36,858 nucleotides of DNA from a virus: positions 1 through 36,858 of the IMG/VR virus record IMGVR_UViG_3300032116_000629; one strand, given 5' to 3'. Position 1 is the first letter of the stretch. Every line of letters starts with the position of its first letter. Below, piece after piece: positions 24,028 to 31,390 of the stretch. A program made the translations under genes and the position numbers. A model generated the notes under the pieces. The model saw only the letters and a program-made list of their open reading frames with translations, did not search any database and had not been told where the DNA came from.

Positions 24028-25254
24028 TCATTCAAACGATGCGAAATTACGATCACCCAGTCGCCTGCGTACCCGTAGCTCTTCCTCGTCCGCGCTCGTC
24101 AGTGTCGTGTTACGCGGTCTGAACTCTTCCGCGAAGGGTGTGAGGATGCCAGCAATGTCAGAAGCAAGACCGGCCTGACCCCGCTCTGCGCGGGAAAGGT
24201 TACCTTCAAGGTAGCCGGAAGTCGAACTCTGGTAGCGCGGCGGCTGCAAGCCAGCCAGACCTTGCAGCTTTGCACCGAAGGACCGCCAGTACTCATTGCC
24301 GTAGGCAGTGGACCCCATACCTGCGCCTTCGATTTGCAGCCTGCGCTCTTCAGCTTCCTTGTACTGCTTGCCAGATGCACCACCTGACATCTCAATATTA
24401 CGGAGGTTCTCACTGGACTGCTGCGCCACCCGGCGCTGAACGTCAGCTTCAGCAGACTGCGCGAGGGCCGTGGGGTCAATCTGACCGTATGTGGCGACCA
24501 GCGTGTCGTAGAGTTCGCGGGCCTTCTGGTACGCAGCCATGTCGGACTGCTGAAGACGGGCCATCTCAGCCTGAAGTTCTGCCTGCGCCTGCGCGGCGTC
24601 GGCGTCCGACAGACCGGCAACGACGGTGCCGATGGCACCCGGAGCCGCCTGAATGGCTGCGTTGAGCAGCTTGGAGCCGATGCCGGGGGTAGCCGTGGCA
24701 GAGACGGGAGTAGCAGTCACAGTGCCCGCAGAACCGGGCACCGTCTGGACGACATTCCAAGTCTCACCTGCTGCGCCAGTTACAGTACCGGCAGGGGAAA
24801 TACCACCAACCGATGGCAGGGCACCAAGGCCAGAAGCGGGTGCCTGCGACGGAGAAAGAGCGCCGAACAGCCCTCCTGTCTGGCTATAACCCGCAAAGCC
24901 GCCGCCGATAGCACCGCCAAGAAGGCCAAGGCCAGCACCCATGAGGACGTTCTGTCCTGTGCCGTAGGCCGTCAGGGCACCTGCGGCGGCACCGAGTCCA
25001 GCGCCTGCGATGGCAGCGCCGATGGCACCTGTGGCAAGGGCTGTTCCACCAAAGATAACACCAGCAACAGCCGGGGCGATGAAGGGCACCGCGATGGACG
25101 CAGCAATACCGACGATGGCGGCGAGGGGCTTGGCGTATTTCTTGAACGCCTTCTTGATGCTACCCCACAGGCCGAACTCGGTGAGTGCCACGGCGGGGGT
25201 CGTCATGGCCGAAGAGTGGTTCAGCGCCGACTTGATGTAAGTGATCTGGGTCAT
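24028..25254 (-). CDS. Hydrophobic Gly/Ala-rich internal virion protein, 408 aa
   Basis: ATG at 25254 overlaps the upstream stop (ATGA). After a basic amphipathic segment (WGSIKKAFKKYAKP) come long hydrophobic glycine/alanine stretches from about residue 44 to 130: AAIVGIAASIAVPFIAPAVAG, GAAIAGAGLGAAAGAL and GAGLGLLGGAIGGGFAGYS (each shown in part). The second half is helical, with a coiled coil around AQAQAELQAEMARLQQSDMA, and ends with polar, charged sequence. Membrane-inserting, glycine-rich proteins like this are typical of podovirus ejection proteins (similar in character to T7 gp14 or P22 gp20), forming the channel across the host membrane. Role inferred from composition and position. 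Confidence 0.78.
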   Translation of the reverse strand: MTQITYIKSALNHSSAMTTPAVALTEFGLWGSIKKAFKKYAKPLAAIVGIAASIAVPFIAPAVAGVIFGGTALATGAIGAAIAGAGLGAAAGALTAYGTGQNVLMGAGLGLLGGAIGGGFAGYSQTGGLFGALSPSQAPASGLGALPSVGGISPAGTVTGAAGETWNVVQTVPGSAGTVTATPVSATATPGIGSKLLNAAIQAAPGAIGTVVAGLSDADAAQAQAELQAEMARLQQSDMAAYQKARELYDTLVATYGQIDPTALAQSAEADVQRRVAQQSSENLRNIEMSGGASGKQYKEAEERRLQIEGAGMGSTAYGNEYWRSFGAKLQGLAGLQPPRYQSSTSGYLEGNLSRAERGQAGLASDIAGILTPFAEEFRPRNTTLTSADEEELRVRRRLGDRNFASFE

Positions 25255-26240
25255 GCCTGCACCTTATCCTTACCGATGAGCTTGTCGAAGAACTCCGTGC
25301 CCTTGCGCTCCACGACGTGCTTCGGGATGACGTACTCACCACCGGAGACGCGGATCGGGATGTCGTCGGCGCGGCCTGTGTTGTCGCCCGTGGGGCTGCG
25401 GGTCATGGGGATGTGCCCGCCTTCCTTCATCATGGCAGTCGCGCCCTGCGGGGCGGGAGTAGCAGGAGCCTGCTGCATTGCACCACCGGCCTGCTGCATC
25501 GCAGTACCAGCCACGATGAGCGAGAAGACGATGCCCTGATCGTATTGCATGGGCAGGTCTTCTTCGTCAGCCAAGTCCTGCTGGATCGCCATCTGGCGAA
25601 GGCGGGGGTAGAGTTCAGGGTTCTGGGCGGCGGCGACCGCCATCTGAACCAGCATCGTGATCTGCTGCGGGGTCACGTCACCCGACTGGACGCCCTCCAT
25701 CAGAGACTCACGGATGAGTTGTATTGCCTGCGGGTTCGCCTGCGCGAACTTCTGGGCTTCCTGCTGAAGCTGCTGGAGCGACATGCGCTGGGGTGCAGCC
25801 CCGCCTGATGGAGCAAGACCGGGCTGTTGGGGTGCCATACCGGCCTGCGGCGGGGCTGCACTGGGGGCAGGAGGCACCATTCCCCCGTCTGCGTACTTAC
25901 CCTGCTGAGCTACCATCATCGCCGCCTGATCTGGCTGGTAGCCCTTGTTAACCAGATTAACAATCTGGTTCAGAGTGTTCATGTCGTCAGGCAATCCAGC
26001 TTTTGTCGCGGCACGAACAAAAACACCCCCGTCCAGTTTCGCCGCAGGCATGACCTTGCCCCCGTCTGCGTAAGCGGGCGGCATACCCGGTGCGCGAATG
26101 TTGAGTGTCGACCCCGACATGGGGGTCGAAGACCCAACTGGCGCAGCAGTCGCCATTGGATTGACATTGACATAGGGGTTCTGGGGCAGGAGTCTGCGGA
26201 TGTCGAACCCGCCCTCTGGATTAAGCCCACCTCTCTTCAT
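25251..26240 (-). CDS. Virion-associated protein, 329 aa, with GGEYVIP motif
   Basis: ATG 26240 is preceded by AGGAGA. The N-terminal half is Pro/Gly/Met-rich and probably flexible, with repeated ADGG elements (AYADGGKVMP, KYADGGMVPP). The middle is Gln/Ala-rich and helical (MSLQQLQQEAQKFAQANPQA). The C terminus has DDIPIRVSGGEYVIPKHVVE, then GTEFFDKLIGKDK. The 'v..GEyViP...v...G..~fd.l' ending is a recurrent feature of podovirus proteins encoded just before the internal virion genes. It is coupled by ATGA to the 408-aa protein. Biochemical role unknown; probably a component of the ejected or tail-internal set. Confidence 0.7.
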   Translation of the reverse strand: MKRGGLNPEGGFDIRRLLPQNPYVNVNPMATAAPVGSSTPMSGSTLNIRAPGMPPAYADGGKVMPAAKLDGGVFVRAATKAGLPDDMNTLNQIVNLVNKGYQPDQAAMMVAQQGKYADGGMVPPAPSAAPPQAGMAPQQPGLAPSGGAAPQRMSLQQLQQEAQKFAQANPQAIQLIRESLMEGVQSGDVTPQQITMLVQMAVAAAQNPELYPRLRQMAIQQDLADEEDLPMQYDQGIVFSLIVAGTAMQQAGGAMQQAPATPAPQGATAMMKEGGHIPMTRSPTGDNTGRADDIPIRVSGGEYVIPKHVVERKGTEFFDKLIGKDKVQA

Positions 26241-26254
26241 GCCATGTCTCCTGA

Positions 26255-26560
26255 TCAGCTACGAAGCTGTGCGACGAGTATGTTTACCGTATCGCGCAAT
26301 GCTTGTACATCGTTAATGAGGACCTGCAAAGTGGCTGCTATCTGAGCGATGTCAGTGGCAGCAGCCCCGGAAACTGCAACCGGAGTTGCACTCCCAGCCG
26401 GGGCACCCGCAACCGTGACTTGCCCGGATACGATAGCCTTGCTGACACGGGTACTCTGCCCGGTGAGCAGGTTGATATTCTCGTGGATCGCAGCCAGCAG
26501 GCGATACTCGGCCTCGGTGAGGCCAGACTGCGGAACCGGAGGAAGAGCAGCAAAACTCAT
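26255..26560 (-). CDS. Small helical protein, 101 aa, probably structural
   Basis: ATG 26560 overlaps the stop of the 872-aa nozzle-like gene (ATGA). The N-terminal part (LTEAEYRLLAAIHENINLLTGQ) is an amphipathic helix, the middle is Ala/Gly/Val-rich and weakly structured (VTVAGAPAGSATPVAVSG), and the C-terminal part (AQIAATLQVLINDVQALRDTVNILVAQL) is a heptad-like coiled coil suggesting oligomerisation. No known family. Its place in the virion operon suggests a small tail or connector component. Confidence 0.6.
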   Translation of the reverse strand: MSFAALPPVPQSGLTEAEYRLLAAIHENINLLTGQSTRVSKAIVSGQVTVAGAPAGSATPVAVSGAAATDIAQIAATLQVLINDVQALRDTVNILVAQLRS

Positions 26561-29175
26561 ACGTTCACCAATCCTGCTGGGGTCTCACCGAAGTGGATCG
26601 ACCGGATGCGGGCAGAACCTGACACCGACACCTCGAACGTATCGGACTTGTACCCTGTGGGGAGACGGAAGATGTCAGAGTCCGAGATCACCACATCTGC
26701 GATCTGTATCTTGTTGGCCCAGAGCTTGAAGTTCACGAAGTAGGAACCGACCGGTTCGAGGCGGTACTGCATGAACTGGTCGCCATTGAACATCACCGTG
26801 TTGAGCGTGCCGAGCGGATCGACCGTGGTCAGCGTATCCGGGTCAGTGTAGCTGAGCGGGCCGTTGAGAACGCCAAGTTGCGGGACATAGGTCCACAGGG
26901 TCGTGTTGAACGCGACGACTTCGAGGTTGAACGCCGTAATCGCATCGGCTTCTTCCGAAGACGAACTGTAGTCCGCAACGACGCGGGCAGCGCCGATGTT
27001 CATATAGCCCTTGTCAACGAAGACCTTGGACTTCCATTCCAGTGACAGAAGCGGCTGATCGGAAGCATCCCACTCATAGATGATATCAACATCATCGGTG
27101 GTGAAGTAGAACTTGTCGTAGCGCCCGTCGTAATAGGACGCGCTGAACCTGATGGGCGTCGTGACGAACACACCGCCGACCTGATCGTCTCGCTCAAAGA
27201 TGAACGAACCATCGCTGTGCGAACAGAAATACTTGCCGTTATAGAACTCAGCAATCATCGTCGTGGGGTCGTATGCTTCCTTCCACGAGTCGAAGTCGTA
27301 GAGTGCCTTGGTGACGAGAACTGCGCCCGTATCCGGGCCATACATGGCGATGCCGCCCCACGTCGGATACATGACGGAGGTGCCCATATTGGTCACGCCG
27401 CGCTTCGAGGTGCAAGGCAGCGGGATGTCGATGCGGCGCGAACCCATGTTCTCAGGAACAGTACCGTCAACGATATACGGGTATTCCGTGGTCATCACGA
27501 GGATCGAACCCGCGACCGGCGCGACGGCGACGATGGGGTACTCGAACACAAGGCGATAGGCAATCGGCCAAGACCACGGACGCCCCGGCTCCGAGAAGCA
27601 GAGTTCGTTCTCCACGAAGCCGATCAGGATGTTGTTGTGGGCCATGGCGAGGCCCTTCATGTTCGCATCCGGCGCATCGGCATTGACAGTGTCCAGACCG
27701 ATGCTCAGACCGCTGACATCGTAGTCATCCACAAATGTGGTGGACTCATAGTACCGCGAGGTGGAACTGTCGGGTTCCGCGATATCCCAGAACAGCGTGC
27801 CTGCCGATGTGGCGGTCGTCGCCTTGTTCGTACCGGTGCTGGCGTAAGTGAAGGTGTACTTGTCTACGACGGACGCGACGAGGGCGTCGGTCGCATTGAA
27901 GCTCGTGTCGGGTGATCCACCGAAGGCTACGCTCGTGATCTTGATCTTGTCGCCTACGACAAGCATGTGCGGATGTGTGGTCTTGACCGTCGCCACGTTC
28001 GTCGTGCGCGAAGCGGACACCAGTGTGTTGGAGAAGTACACGGTCTTGAGGCGAAGATACGCCGTGCCCGTCGCACCGGTCACCGTGCGATAAAGGCGGA
28101 ACCCACGGACGTTGTTGTTTCCCGAAGGCTTCGCGGTCGGGAGAGTGCCGACAGTGACAACCTGCCCTTCGCGGATGTAGATCGCATCAGACGGTTCGCT
28201 GGGGATCGACTCTTCACCCCACGGGGTCAGCCAAGTGTACACATACTTGCGGCTCTGCGGATTACCCGCGAGATTGATCTTGCCGGTCGAGACAGAGATT
28301 GTCGGCGTCTTGGGACCAATGGACGGGTAGGTGAACGTCGTGCTGTCCACCACCGTGACTTCAGCTTCGTTGGTGTTGAAGTCGTATAGGCCGACGTAGA
28401 CATCGGGCGTGCCGGTAGTTGCACCGTTGTTCGCCGGGTCCTCGAAGGTGAAGGTGTTGGTGCCGGTGTTCGTGATGACATAGGTCCCGGTCTGGACAAG
28501 ACCGTTCTGGTTCGTCACCGCTGCCGTCGTCCACGGCTCAAAGGTCATGTAAAGCTGCGTGCCGGTGTCATAACCATGGCCGTTGAGGGTGACGGTGACC
28601 GTGCTGCCGGTACGTGAATACGTACCGGTGCGATAGGTCAACTTGGCAACGCTGATGTTCGTGCCAGTGATGAGGCCATGCGCTGCCGTCGTGACGATCT
28701 TTGCAGTGTTGTTGCCGTCGCGCTCAATCGTGCTGGTCGTCTTCTCGGAAAACGCCGTGAACGAAGTGGTCGGCTTCACCGAAGGGAGGGGGAGTCCAAG
28801 GTCATACGAAGACGCCGGATACGGCCCGCCACCGCTGATCGCCATCGCGTAGTCGGTAACCTTCGGAGCGCCGTCACCCGTGTAGTAGATGCGCTGCTCG
28901 TTCTCTTCCAGCGTCGTCGGTACGGCGATATCAACGTCAGTCAGCCACGACAGCCACTTGTTGATCGTCGGATCGTTGGGATCGCGCATCGGGTAGATGG
29001 TCTGCGCCGTGCCAGCACGAAACGTGTCACCCACATCTTTCGGATTGCGGTAAGGGATAAGATCGCCAGAGTAGAGCTTGGCATTCACGGCAACCTGCGC
29101 AAACTGCGCACCAAGAAGCTCCGGGGAAATCTTCGGCGCGATACCCAGAAAGTTTGAAATCTTGATGCCAGCCAT
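26557..29175 (-). CDS. Tail nozzle-like / tail tubular protein, 872 aa
   Basis: A large beta-rich protein beginning MAGIKISNFLGIAPKISPEL, then AQVAVNAKLYSGDLIPYRNPK, an N-terminal pattern widely seen in short-tailed phages in proteins that complete the tail tube or stabilise packaged DNA. Features include RIYYTGDGAPKVTDYAMA (about residues 94-111), repeated Ig-like strand segments with T/V/G-rich loops (about 150-460), and a C-terminal half with LPCTSKRGVTN and SRRIDIPLP that could form a propeller. ATG 29175 shares its T/A with the preceding TAA (TAATG). By position after adaptor-like genes and before ejection proteins, it is a nozzle candidate like T7 gp12 or P22 gp10. Family inference moderate. 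Confidence 0.72.
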   Translation of the reverse strand: MAGIKISNFLGIAPKISPELLGAQFAQVAVNAKLYSGDLIPYRNPKDVGDTFRAGTAQTIYPMRDPNDPTINKWLSWLTDVDIAVPTTLEENEQRIYYTGDGAPKVTDYAMAISGGGPYPASSYDLGLPLPSVKPTTSFTAFSEKTTSTIERDGNNTAKIVTTAAHGLITGTNISVAKLTYRTGTYSRTGSTVTVTLNGHGYDTGTQLYMTFEPWTTAAVTNQNGLVQTGTYVITNTGTNTFTFEDPANNGATTGTPDVYVGLYDFNTNEAEVTVVDSTTFTYPSIGPKTPTISVSTGKINLAGNPQSRKYVYTWLTPWGEESIPSEPSDAIYIREGQVVTVGTLPTAKPSGNNNVRGFRLYRTVTGATGTAYLRLKTVYFSNTLVSASRTTNVATVKTTHPHMLVVGDKIKITSVAFGGSPDTSFNATDALVASVVDKYTFTYASTGTNKATTATSAGTLFWDIAEPDSSTSRYYESTTFVDDYDVSGLSIGLDTVNADAPDANMKGLAMAHNNILIGFVENELCFSEPGRPWSWPIAYRLVFEYPIVAVAPVAGSILVMTTEYPYIVDGTVPENMGSRRIDIPLPCTSKRGVTNMGTSVMYPTWGGIAMYGPDTGAVLVTKALYDFDSWKEAYDPTTMIAEFYNGKYFCSHSDGSFIFERDDQVGGVFVTTPIRFSASYYDGRYDKFYFTTDDVDIIYEWDASDQPLLSLEWKSKVFVDKGYMNIGAARVVADYSSSSEEADAITAFNLEVVAFNTTLWTYVPQLGVLNGPLSYTDPDTLTTVDPLGTLNTVMFNGDQFMQYRLEPVGSYFVNFKLWANKIQIADVVISDSDIFRLPTGYKSDTFEVSVSGSARIRSIHFGETPAGLVNV

Positions 29176-29420
29176 TACCGCCGATCCCTACACCGCTTCT
29201 TGAAGTTATCCCACTCCCCGCCGCGTCGAATACACTCGTGCATCCGTGCTTCGACCTCCGGGGTGTTGCGCCGCAGGTACTCGAAAATCTTCGGCTTCAG
29301 CGCCGTGAACGCGCGGACACCGAACTCAATCCAGAAGGAAGGGCGACGGCCATAGATGAACGCACCGGCCAGAAGGCCGATGCACACCAACAGGACCGCC
29401 ACTCCCTCCTGCCAAGCCAT
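29175..29420 (-). CDS. Small membrane protein next to holin, 81 aa
   Basis: ATG 29420 is chosen because it lies 1 nt after the holin stop and has AAGGCG upstream; an earlier in-frame start would overlap the holin gene. Residues about 6-22 form one transmembrane helix (VAVLLVCIGLLAGAFIYG). The rest is basic and cytoplasmic or periplasmic, with two cysteines in the tail (HECIRRGGEWDNFKKRC). It may be a second lysis-related membrane protein or a tail-associated small protein; no family recognised. Confidence 0.6.
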   Translation of the reverse strand: MAWQEGVAVLLVCIGLLAGAFIYGRRPSFWIEFGVRAFTALKPKIFEYLRRNTPEVEARMHECIRRGGEWDNFKKRCRDRR

Positions 29421-29421
29421 G

Positions 29422-29592
29422 TCACGCCTTCTTGTTGGGGATCGCCCAGACAAGAACCGGGGTCAGCAGACCGATGATGGTCGTCACCGTTTCGGCGCTG
29501 ATCCAAGAAAGGTTGAAACCAGTGTAGGTCTGCACGATGAACAACAGACCCATGATGAGTGCAACGAGCGCCTTGTCAATCGAAGTGAACAT
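29422..29592 (-). CDS. Probable holin, 56 aa
   Basis: ATG 29592 has AGGAGA upstream with correct spacing; a longer reading from 29679 would lie inside the endolysin gene. The protein has two hydrophobic helices, ALVALIMGLLFIVQTYTG (about 8-25) and TTIIGLLTPVLVWAIP (about 37-52), separated by a short polar loop (FNLSWISAE) and ending NKKA. Small size, two spans and a basic C terminus adjoining an endolysin gene fit a class II-type holin that permeabilises the inner membrane to time lysis. Function inferred from topology and context. Confidence 0.78.
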   Translation of the reverse strand: MFTSIDKALVALIMGLLFIVQTYTGFNLSWISAETVTTIIGLLTPVLVWAIPNKKA

Positions 29593-29606
29593 ACACGTCT
29601 CCTGTG

Positions 29607-30014
29607 TTAGCCGGGGTACTTCTTCCACGGCAGTTGAAAATGTGGTTTGTCGCTGAAGGTTTTCCAGTCGCCGCCCCACTCAACCGGGACACCGACATCC
29701 TTCGCGGCCTTCTTCACGATGGGGCCGAGTTGCTTGAACAGTGGCTCATCCCAACGGACCTTGCCGTTGAGCTTGATGGCAAAATCGACTGCGTGGGAGA
29801 GTTTATTGGTCTTGCCCGGTAAGTGCCGGGAGCGCATCGTCTTGGATGCGCCTGCGGCGACGAGAACCTTCTGCTCCGCAAGAGTGCGCAGCGAACAGGT
29901 GATGAAAAAAATGCGGTCCTTGTGCGGCCAGATGGCGGCAGCACGGCGCACCACCCGCGCAAGATCGGGGTGGAGCTTCTTGAGATGGGCTTCGTCCTTG
30001 GGCGTCAGCTTCAC
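29607..30014 (-). CDS. Endolysin: M15-family peptidase (D-Ala/L-Ala-D-Glu type)
   Basis: A 135-aa zinc peptidase. GTG start at 30014 overlaps the upstream TGA (GTGA). Motifs: TCSLRTLAEQK (about 39-49), SRHLPG with H64, SHAVDFAI with D77, WDEPLF, and near the end VEWGGDWKTFSDKPHFQL with the final HFQ histidine. H64, D77 and the C-terminal His are the expected zinc ligands, with an acidic residue or D in the EWGGDW segment as catalytic base. Such enzymes cut the peptide stem of peptidoglycan. The H64-to-D77 interval is longer than in SRHLtGhAvD endolysins by about six residues (KTNKLS). Neighbouring holin supports the lysis role. No signal peptide is seen, so holin-dependent release is expected. 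Confidence 0.93.
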   Translation of the reverse strand: MKLTPKDEAHLKKLHPDLARVVRRAAAIWPHKDRIFFITCSLRTLAEQKVLVAAGASKTMRSRHLPGKTNKLSHAVDFAIKLNGKVRWDEPLFKQLGPIVKKAAKDVGVPVEWGGDWKTFSDKPHFQLPWKKYPG

Positions 30015-30262
30015 TTGCGCAGGGCCTCCTCTATCGAACTCAGCTTGTCCATGATGGCACGACTGGTCTCTCGGATTTCCTTGATCTCACGGTCATGCGA
30101 CAGTTTCGCAGACGCAGTCTCAGCTTTCAGGACCGCGATATCCGTGTGGTGTGTCTGCTGTTTCTGGTAAAGCACCCAGACGAACGCAGCCACTGGGGCT
30201 ACGATCCACTGCATGATCACGTTCAGTACTCTCAGAGCTTCGCTGTCCATGAGGGGGATCAC
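30011..30262 (-). CDS. Membrane-anchored coiled-coil protein of the lysis cassette, 83 aa
   Basis: GTG at 30262 overlaps the tail-fibre stop (GTGA) and is preferred; an ATG four codons later is the alternative. Residues about 10-28 form a membrane span (VLNVIMQWIVAPVAAFVWVLY), followed by a charged coiled coil to the end (AVLKAETASAKLSHDREIKEI and IMDKLSSIEEALRK). An N-terminal anchor plus coiled coil directly before an endolysin recalls an i-spanin or antiholin-like protein, but there is no overlapping lipoprotein gene to form a spanin pair. Function uncertain. Confidence 0.65.
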   Translation of the reverse strand: MIPLMDSEALRVLNVIMQWIVAPVAAFVWVLYQKQQTHHTDIAVLKAETASAKLSHDREIKEIRETSRAIMDKLSSIEEALRK

Positions 30263-31338
30263 TCCAACACCTTAGAAATTCTGACGATGGTGTAGACTTC
30301 GGTGCTAAACCCGCAGGCACGACCAAACCCAACTGTTGCTGTTGATGCCGAACCACGATGTCTGATCTCGAACGCCTTACTCGCCGCGATGGTAACAACC
30401 GCACACCCAGAACTCTCATTACCCGCGTAATCACCGCCGTTGTTAGAGAATGCACTTTGCCCTCTGGCAACTACTACGGCGTCCGTGACGTTATAGAGTA
30501 GTGATTGATGCGAGTCCACTTTATAGGCCGGTGCCGACCACTCGATGAAGTAGGTCCCAGCAGGGAGCGTGAAGCGGTTCGAGGAAAGAGAAGCGAGTGA
30601 GTTGAGGTTGCGGACCAGTGTATTCAGTGTCCGCGTCCGGTCTTCGGTGTTGTTGAACGTGCCGCCGTCAGTACCCGAGGTCTTCTGGTCTTGGATGATC
30701 ACATCCGGTGCATAGGACGGCTTGCCCCATGCGACGTTAGCAGCAGCGCCACCTGACACCAAAGCCTGAACGGCAGTGCCCGGAGCCAGAACTACCCAGC
30801 CGCTGGCCCCACGGTATGCGACGTTGCCTTGCGTGGTGCCCAGAAAGTCGAGAAGCTGCGAAGCAGTGATCTCTTCGACATCACCTGAGAGTGCCGACGA
30901 GCGCCCCAGCGCACGGGCTGTGGCGATGTTCTGGATTTTGGCGAAGGTAACGGCGTCGGCGGCAATCTTGGCTGTCTCAACCGCATTACTCGCAAGTTTT
31001 GCCGCCGTGACAGTGCCATCACCGGGCGTGATGCCGTCGCGGATATCTTGGATCAGCGCAGCGGTGATGCGGAGTTCGATGCGAGAGCCAGAGGAGTAAG
31101 CCCGCGCCGTCGTCCCGTCCTGCGCACGCACCACGGTAAGCGTGTCGGTCGAACGGGCAGTGACCTTGACCACTTCCAGATTGTTGGAGGTATCGATCAG
31201 TGTTGCGTAGAAGTAATCACCGCCAGAGATCACGGGGAACCGCGAACCAGTTCCGGCAGCAAGTGAGATCGACGTGGCGACATCCGTGATCGTGGACGCC
31301 AGTGTGCTGTAGGCGTTGTTCTTCACCAAAACGGCCAT
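30259..31338 (-). CDS. Tail fibre-like protein, 359 aa
   Basis: ATG 31338 follows GGAGATCGAC; a TTG four codons earlier is disfavoured. The N terminus (AVLVKNNAYSTLASTITDVATS then GSRFPVISGGDYFYATLID, then VVKVTARSTDTLTVVRAQDGT) is a virion-binding domain common in tail fibres of short-tailed phages. The middle has TVTAAKLASNAVETAKIAAD, a trimeric-stalk repeat typical of fibres. The C terminus (LPAGTYFIEWSAPAYKVDSHQSLLYNV) is a beta-sandwich that probably contacts the host surface or acts as trimer tip. A promoter candidate lies just upstream, so it may be transcribed separately with the lysis genes. Confidence 0.8.
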   Translation of the reverse strand: MAVLVKNNAYSTLASTITDVATSISLAAGTGSRFPVISGGDYFYATLIDTSNNLEVVKVTARSTDTLTVVRAQDGTTARAYSSGSRIELRITAALIQDIRDGITPGDGTVTAAKLASNAVETAKIAADAVTFAKIQNIATARALGRSSALSGDVEEITASQLLDFLGTTQGNVAYRGASGWVVLAPGTAVQALVSGGAAANVAWGKPSYAPDVIIQDQKTSGTDGGTFNNTEDRTRTLNTLVRNLNSLASLSSNRFTLPAGTYFIEWSAPAYKVDSHQSLLYNVTDAVVVARGQSAFSNNGGDYAGNESSGCAVVTIAASKAFEIRHRGSASTATVGFGRACGFSTEVYTIVRISKVLE

Positions 31339-31362
31339 GTCGATCTCCAAAAGCTTGCGTAT

Positions 31363-31390
31363 GTTATACTAATACGTGCGGACATATCAA
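31363..31390 (-). promoter_or_regulatory. Sigma-70-like promoter candidate before tail fibre and lysis genes
   Basis: On the minus strand, TTGATA (31385-31390) and TATAAC (31363-31368) are separated by 16 nt; each matches five of six consensus positions. The predicted start would lie about 7 nt downstream, giving a leader of about 20 nt with GGAGAT before ATG 31338. It overlaps the last codon of the repeat gene. No such strong pair was seen in the other short gaps that I inspected. No transcription data. Confidence 0.5.
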
